A stretch of 37,243 nt of DNA. Origin: Alphaproteobacteria bacterium UBA2784. Lineage in GTDB: Bacteria > Pseudomonadota > Alphaproteobacteria > Micropepsales > Micropepsaceae. Both the position numbers and the translations under genes were made by a program. The stretch is from positions 23,050-60,292 of the forward strand of contig DEIC01000114.1 in the NCBI GenBank assembly GCA_002352285.1, read 5' to 3'. A model generated the notes under the pieces. The model saw only the letters and a program-made list of their open reading frames with translations, searched no databases and was not told where the DNA came from. Positions 33,901-37,243 of this stretch are shown piece after piece. The number at the start of each line of letters is the position of its first letter. Positions within the stretch are counted from its first letter, which is position 1.

Positions 33901-35145
33901 GCGTTTGCGTGTCGCCTCGCCGAACCGCTGGACAATGTCGGCACTGTTGATGTCAAGCTGGATGAGAGACGGCACAAATCGCCCGATGACCGCACTGGCG
34001 GGCTCGCCTGTCAGTTCTTCGTACGCCTTGTTCGCCCAGACAATTCGATGCCGTGCATCGCTGAGGATCACGGGCACGCGCGTCTGCGCCAGCGTCATGG
34101 AAAGCCGCGCCAGCCGCGATTCATGTGCGGCGGCAAGGCGCATCACCGGCAGCAGCAGGCAGCCGGCATAGAGAAAGATCATGAAGGGCCCAAACAGCAT
34201 GCGGCTGTCCTGACCGGCCGCAATCACGGGTACGGCCTTCTCGAAAAAAGTGCGAACCCCGTGAAGTGTCTGCTCAAGTTGCCTCAGCAGTTCAGCGCCC
34301 TTTTTCCGGGCGTTGAGGCGGGCAAAACTGATTGCAGGGGATTGCATCTGGCGCGCGATCGCATCGCAGAGTGCGCTGCCTGCGCCGGTCAACGCCTGCG
34401 CATCGATTGGCATCTCTCCGTTTGAAAGGAATGTCGCAGCCGCCGGCCTGAACGCCAATAAGGCATCGCGCAACCGTGCCTCGTTGAACTCCACTTCGGC
34501 AATGCTCGCAGCCGTCATTCCGGCGCTTTCGTCCGCGAGAAATCTGGCCACACTGGATATCTGGTCGCGCAGCATTTCCTTCAGCGCAACAGCGCGGCTC
34601 ATATCATTCCAGTGACGCACATTGTTGGCGACACTCACAGCTTGAAAGCCGGTGGAAAGAAAAATGGCGATAACGAGCCCGCCGATGATGAGGGGTGTAG
34701 AACTTCGCGACGCGGCAAGCGAAGCGCGTGTTTGCAGTTCCCGTGTCTGGAAAGCTGCGGCATAGCCGGTGGCAATGCCGACGACTACGGCAATAAACGC
34801 AGCAAGCAGCAGGGTTGCGTCGAGGACACCGAGTTCAGGCAGCGCCCGCCGCCAGGCCAGCAGTGACACGCCGCCAAAGGCAATCACGGTCAGTCCGGCG
34901 ATCAATGACGAAATCAGGATCTGGCCTGAAGTACGCCGCGTTGTGGCGCGGCGAAGCCATTCAAACACGGCATGCGCAATGACGCTGAGGCCCGCGATAG
35001 CCATCGCGTGTACGAACGACGTCTGAACGGGCGACGTCGAGAACGCAGCAGGATCTGCCTGCAGCATGACGAACAACACCGCGCCGAAGGCGGCTGCGGC
35101 GGCAAATGCAGCGGACTGGATCCAGGGCAACCGGAAAATCGGCAT
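30940..35145 (-). CDS. Membrane-bound multi-PAS hybrid sensor histidine kinase
   Basis: A 1401-residue hybrid kinase. The N-terminus has about five hydrophobic segments (roughly 8-29, 44-62, 77-98, 108-130, 151-172), an extracytoplasmic helical region (about 173-316) and a last segment (about 317-337). Five PAS domains follow (about 351-460, 478-597, 608-725, 755-875, 888-1003), most with PAC-like ends (e.g. GTRQDVSERK). HisKA has His1030 in SHEIRTPMNG. The HATPase domain has NLVGNAVKF, DTGIGI and GGTGLGLAI. The receiver has Asp1319 in LVLMDVQMP and the Lys in SKPI near the end. No output domain or adjacent separate regulator is seen, so it probably phosphorelays to a partner elsewhere. ATG at 35145. 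Confidence 0.95.
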   Translation of the reverse strand: MPIFRLPWIQSAAFAAAAAFGAVLFVMLQADPAAFSTSPVQTSFVHAMAIAGLSVIAHAVFEWLRRATTRRTSGQILISSLIAGLTVIAFGGVSLLAWRRALPELGVLDATLLLAAFIAVVVGIATGYAAAFQTRELQTRASLAASRSSTPLIIGGLVIAIFLSTGFQAVSVANNVRHWNDMSRAVALKEMLRDQISSVARFLADESAGMTAASIAEVEFNEARLRDALLAFRPAAATFLSNGEMPIDAQALTGAGSALCDAIARQMQSPAISFARLNARKKGAELLRQLEQTLHGVRTFFEKAVPVIAAGQDSRMLFGPFMIFLYAGCLLLPVMRLAAAHESRLARLSMTLAQTRVPVILSDARHRIVWANKAYEELTGEPASAVIGRFVPSLIQLDINSADIVQRFGEATRKRQGLRETISGRRVDGTIYWIDVDIQPVFTATGRFDGYCTTANDVSSLVEAMQARDTHTRALEASEQKFRALTENSPDIIVSLSASGEITYASPAVRLFGYEPEELLGFAGYRLLHPEDAESSIQRTKKMLTSGEIAPDGERIMRYLTRDGRTVWLESSPSVLRGPDGAIAGVTLQLRNIDDRKKFMDALAEREALLESITDISGVGGWSLDLATMRPVWSAKARAIHEVDDRFEPTPEDATGFFAPEVQSQIRQAIADGIAYGKPWDLELPLFTARGRRLFVRTTGRPDVRDGKTIRIIGAIQDITAIHAARNALMAARDEAEAALAESARFQAALTDERKRLSNVIEATKVGSWEIDLATGQVWINERWAQMLGYDHAELQPMTFERMKSLVNPDDLAASQHIFDAHIRGETDFFELEQRAFHKDGHEIWVQTRGRIMARAADGTPLLVSGTRQDVSERKAADERSRLLNERLGLAVEASNVGVWEFDFASRKLAWDQRVRELFGVDDAYVPSFERWKSMVHGDDAERTFSDMYRARKVGDIWRAQYRIVRADGSVRHVRSGARFYFDHNNAERIVGVIWDVSAEVRRNEELERRRLEAEAAAMAKSQFLATMSHEIRTPMNGVLGMLDLLMRSELTAEQRGRAEMAHESASGLLTILNDILDFSKLEANQVRVEALPVAVRPLLAEVLALFDSRASERGLALTGHVDADVPAFIATDPTRLKQILVNLVGNAVKFTETGSVHVTAAMTGGGEMLGVQVCDTGIGISEEARGRLFQRFMQADSSTTRKFGGTGLGLAICHQLAGLLGGKIGVEPNPQGGSVFWFTIKAPAAAAPSHRQDAALPAGEATSPARRLRILVAEDNRINQKIITAFLAPGGHTTEVAANGEEALAALKRQPYDLVLMDVQMPVMDGITATRAIRASNAPWRNIPIIALTANAMAGDRENYLALGMNGYVSKPINVSTLFAEIAAVTAGSGDGDAATAAQA

Positions 35146-35161
35146 GGGGCGCAGGCAGCTC

Positions 35162-35245
35162 AGGGTTGACGAACCTCAACCCTAACCGCGCGTTACTTCA
35201 CCAATGGTGAAGATCGACCGCATCTGTTGGCCGACAAGGGTCGGC
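35162..35245. promoter_or_regulatory. Three consecutive dyads upstream of the hybrid kinase gene
   Basis: Between the kinase start and the NfrA-like gene stop lie three exact inverted repeats: AGGGTTGA/TCAACCCT (35162-35169/35176-35183), CTTCACC/GGTGAAG (35196-35202/35206-35212, 3-base spacer) and GCCGAC/GTCGGC (35230-35235/35240-35245). The middle one looks like an operator; the third, 52 bp after the NfrA-like stop, could be a weak terminator hairpin although no T-run follows. Confidence 0.45.
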
Positions 35246-35296
35246 GCGTTAACAAGTCATTGACGGATGGCGCCAGCGAAAGGCCCACTTGAAGAA

Positions 35297-36820
35297 CTAG
35301 TTGAAGAAGACAAGCCGCGCCAGAAGGGCACTGTCATCGTCACTGTCACCGGCAATGCCAAAGCGCGCCTCGACCGTCAGGTCAATGCGCCCGCGCGGCG
35401 CGGTGTAGGCGTCCTCGTCATGCCAGAACGAGACGGTAACGCCTGCGCCGCCCTCCAGCCGCGAGGTGGAGCCGAACTGGTCATCCTGCCACTGGCCCGC
35501 AATCACGATATGCGGATTGATGGCGCTGGCCTCACCCAGCTTGAAGCGGTGACCCTGCACAAACTCGGCGTAAAGCGAGGTGTATTCGGGATCATCGATG
35601 ATGTGGGCGGCGTCGATGGAAAGCGTGGTGAAGTTCCAGTCATCCTTGACGGGTTCGAAGTCAACGCCATCGCCCCAGAAATAGCCCGCGCGCACCAGCC
35701 ATCCGTCGCGCGCATCGTCGCCAATCGCCACCAGACGTTCCAGCGACAGGCGCAGATCGTGATCGGCAAACGGCTTGTAGCGGATACCGAAACCTGCCTG
35801 CAGCGTGTCCTCGTCAGGAGAGAGCGAGTCCTCCTCCATGCTGCCAAAGACGCGGCCATAGACTTCAAAGATGCGGCCCGCATCAAACCCGATGCCCGGC
35901 GGCCGCCATGCCGCTTCGGCGCCGAACTGGCTCACCGAACGGCCAGCCTCTGGCAGCGGCGATGTCGCACCGCCAAAGGGCGAGCGATAGGAGAGGAACG
36001 CAACCGTTGACCAGTCGCGCTCCAGCGTTTCGACCTCGCGCCGCATGCGGAACAGGCGCTCGGCCGCTGCATCGTCGCTGGCGCCGCTTGCCCTGAGCGC
36101 ATCGATCGCCTCACGGAACTTTGCCGCCGACTCTGCATTGCGTCCCGCAGCGCGCAGTGCATAGGCATGATCCTCCAGCGCGCTGGTATCGGCGGGATCA
36201 AGCGCCGCCGCCCGCGCAAACATGTCAGCGGCATCATCCTCGCGGCCCGCGCGGCGATAGGCATAGGCAAGGTTGAGCATGTTCGCGCGGTTTGCCGGAT
36301 CAGCAGCAACCGCTGCCTCCAGCGCATTGATCTCGTCACCCGTACGCCCGGCGCGCTGCGACGCCTGTGCAAGGTAAGCGCGGTTCTCGGCCGTATCTTC
36401 CAGCGCGACAAGCTGCTGGAACGCATCGGCAGCTTCGGCATGGCGGCCGGTCTTTTCGACCTCAAAGGCCAGCGCCTTCAGCGCATAGATCTGCTCGTCA
36501 CGCGAAAGGTCATCGCGCTTGGCCAGGGCGCGATAATAGGCGGCAATGGCGTCTTCCGTCTGGCCCAGCGTCGTTGCGCAAGTGGCCGCCGACAGATGAT
36601 CGCGCGCATGGCCGGTCTCGTCTGCCACCGACAGAAAGAGCGGATAGGCGCCAGCACAATCGCCGGCCCCTGCCATGACATTGGCCTCGATGCGCCGGTC
36701 GTCCACCGCATCAGCATGGGCAAGCGGCATGGCGGGCAGCATGACAAGCGCGGACGCGGCAAGAAGACGGCTGCGCAACCGTTGGCCCCAACGGCGCTCA
36801 AAGGAGCGGCGGTCAATCAT
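35297..36820 (-). CDS. NfrA-like TPR/outer-membrane barrel protein
   Basis: A 507-residue exported protein. It has a signal peptide (Arg-rich start, hydrophobic core about 18-32, cleavage after AHA near residue 36), tetratricopeptide repeats (about 45-250, including NRANMLNLAYAYRRAGREDDAADMFARAAALDP-type units), and a C-terminal beta-strand-rich domain (about 265-507). The latter resembles the C-terminal domain of NfrA, the outer-membrane receptor of phage N4; the block LRLSLERLVAIGDDARDGW and the terminal aromatic LVFFN are telling. TPR plus barrel is the layout of exopolysaccharide exporters. ATG follows GGGGGAA. It lies 48 bp downstream of an NfrB-like gene. The resemblance is from memory of the family. 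Confidence 0.8.
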   Translation of the reverse strand: MIDRRSFERRWGQRLRSRLLAASALVMLPAMPLAHADAVDDRRIEANVMAGAGDCAGAYPLFLSVADETGHARDHLSAATCATTLGQTEDAIAAYYRALAKRDDLSRDEQIYALKALAFEVEKTGRHAEAADAFQQLVALEDTAENRAYLAQASQRAGRTGDEINALEAAVAADPANRANMLNLAYAYRRAGREDDAADMFARAAALDPADTSALEDHAYALRAAGRNAESAAKFREAIDALRASGASDDAAAERLFRMRREVETLERDWSTVAFLSYRSPFGGATSPLPEAGRSVSQFGAEAAWRPPGIGFDAGRIFEVYGRVFGSMEEDSLSPDEDTLQAGFGIRYKPFADHDLRLSLERLVAIGDDARDGWLVRAGYFWGDGVDFEPVKDDWNFTTLSIDAAHIIDDPEYTSLYAEFVQGHRFKLGEASAINPHIVIAGQWQDDQFGSTSRLEGGAGVTVSFWHDEDAYTAPRGRIDLTVEARFGIAGDSDDDSALLARLVFFN

Positions 36821-36868
36821 GGAACTTCCCCCTGCCTTTCACGCAACTATCACGGCCATCAACCCGGC

Positions 36869-37243
36869 TCATCCCGCAGCCTGAGCCGCCGCATTATCAT
36901 TGCGGGCGGCATCCGCCACAAGGGCCGCATCGACATCACGGATAATGCCAAGCTCTGTGGCCATTTTGACAACATCCACGGGCGACCCCAGCTGGGCGGC
37001 CAGCGCGGTTTTCAAGGTCTGGCGGGACACCAGCCGCTTGGCGACCAGATACTCGCCCAAATTGCGCCCTTCGCCCGAATTCCAGAAATCGTCAACGGCA
37101 TCAACCAGAGCCCGGTGGCCGATGGCCCGGCGCCGCACCAGAAGATCACCAAGCCCGAGATAGCGCTTGCGGATGGCCCGCCACAGATCCCGCTCCTGCG
37201 ACTGGTTCATCAGGGCCAGTTTGCGCAACAGGTCGATGGTCGA
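36869..37243 (-). CDS. NfrB-like protein, C-terminal end (5'-partial at window edge)
   Basis: The frame is open to the window edge, leaving 124 C-terminal residues; the leftmost TTG-type start at 37228 is probably internal. The visible part resembles the type II secretion GspE N-terminal (MshEN) domain: LGLGDLLVRRRAIGHRALVDAV and LGEYLVAKRLVSRQTLKTAL are two copies of the L-G-x-x-L-...-G-...-L pattern. NfrB proteins pair a family 2 glycosyltransferase with such a domain at the C-terminus, and nfrB sits directly upstream of nfrA in other bacteria. That context supports the call, but the catalytic part lies outside the window. MshEN domains in some proteins bind cyclic di-GMP, so regulation by that signal is possible. 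Confidence 0.65.
   Translation of the reverse strand, partial: STIDLLRKLALMNQSQERDLWRAIRKRYLGLGDLLVRRRAIGHRALVDAVDDFWNSGEGRNLGEYLVAKRLVSRQTLKTALAAQLGSPVDVVKMATELGIIRDVDAALVADAARNDNAAAQAAG

Overview
The window reads as chromosomal DNA of a GC-rich alphaproteobacterium. Strong codon-position GC bias produces long antisense shadow frames. The order murA - DUF2948 - hisD - UPF0262 - tyrosine phosphatase-like - infA - maf - RNase E/G - yacG - tRNA-Phe is a known alphaproteobacterial (notably Hyphomicrobiales) arrangement. The genus cannot be fixed from this sequence alone. There is no phage, insertion sequence with a transposase, or CRISPR array.

Left part (1-9799): a patatin-type phospholipase whose 5' end is probably outside the window; a convergent acyltransferase-3 membrane protein in an operon with a dienoyl-CoA isomerase-like crotonase; a divergent MaoC double-hotdog hydratase coupled to a TPR methyltransferase; a GlxA-type AraC regulator overlapping a DJ-1/PfpI enzyme; a small exported protein; and a YfbK-type von Willebrand factor A lipoprotein.

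Middle (9800-21076): a TesB-like thioesterase flanked by two paralogous alpha/beta hydrolases, then phenylalanine hydroxylase (phhA), an SPFH membrane protein with a 57-residue Arc-type ribbon-helix-helix gene behind it, and a divergent pair made of a single-chain indolepyruvate ferredoxin oxidoreductase and a leucine-dehydrogenase-family enzyme. PhhA, the dehydrogenase and the 2-oxoacid oxidoreductase could together route aromatic or branched-chain amino acids into acyl-CoA. A TauE/SafE exporter follows, with a striking inverted-repeat leader.

Right part (21113-37243): ExoD and TerC family membrane proteins, tRNA-Thr(GGT), two small proteins, the murA-to-yacG housekeeping run, tRNA-Phe(GAA), a 1401-residue five-PAS hybrid histidine kinase, and an NfrA-like TPR/outer-membrane barrel gene preceded by the 3' end of what looks like an NfrB-type gene. 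That pair probably exports a surface glycan.

The least ordinary signals are non-coding. Three copies of a ~200-230 bp hairpin-rich repeat lie at 9946-10174, 14086-14312 and 25504-25700. Two copies have terminal inverted repeats, and several stems differ in sequence between copies but still pair, so this is a MITE-like structured element. A second family of CTCTCCCC/GGGGAGAG palindromes lies at 5539-5660 and 9822-9921. The TauE/SafE leader can form a long stem whose base includes the ribosome binding site. The RNase E/G protein has Tyr in place of the first Zn-link cysteine.
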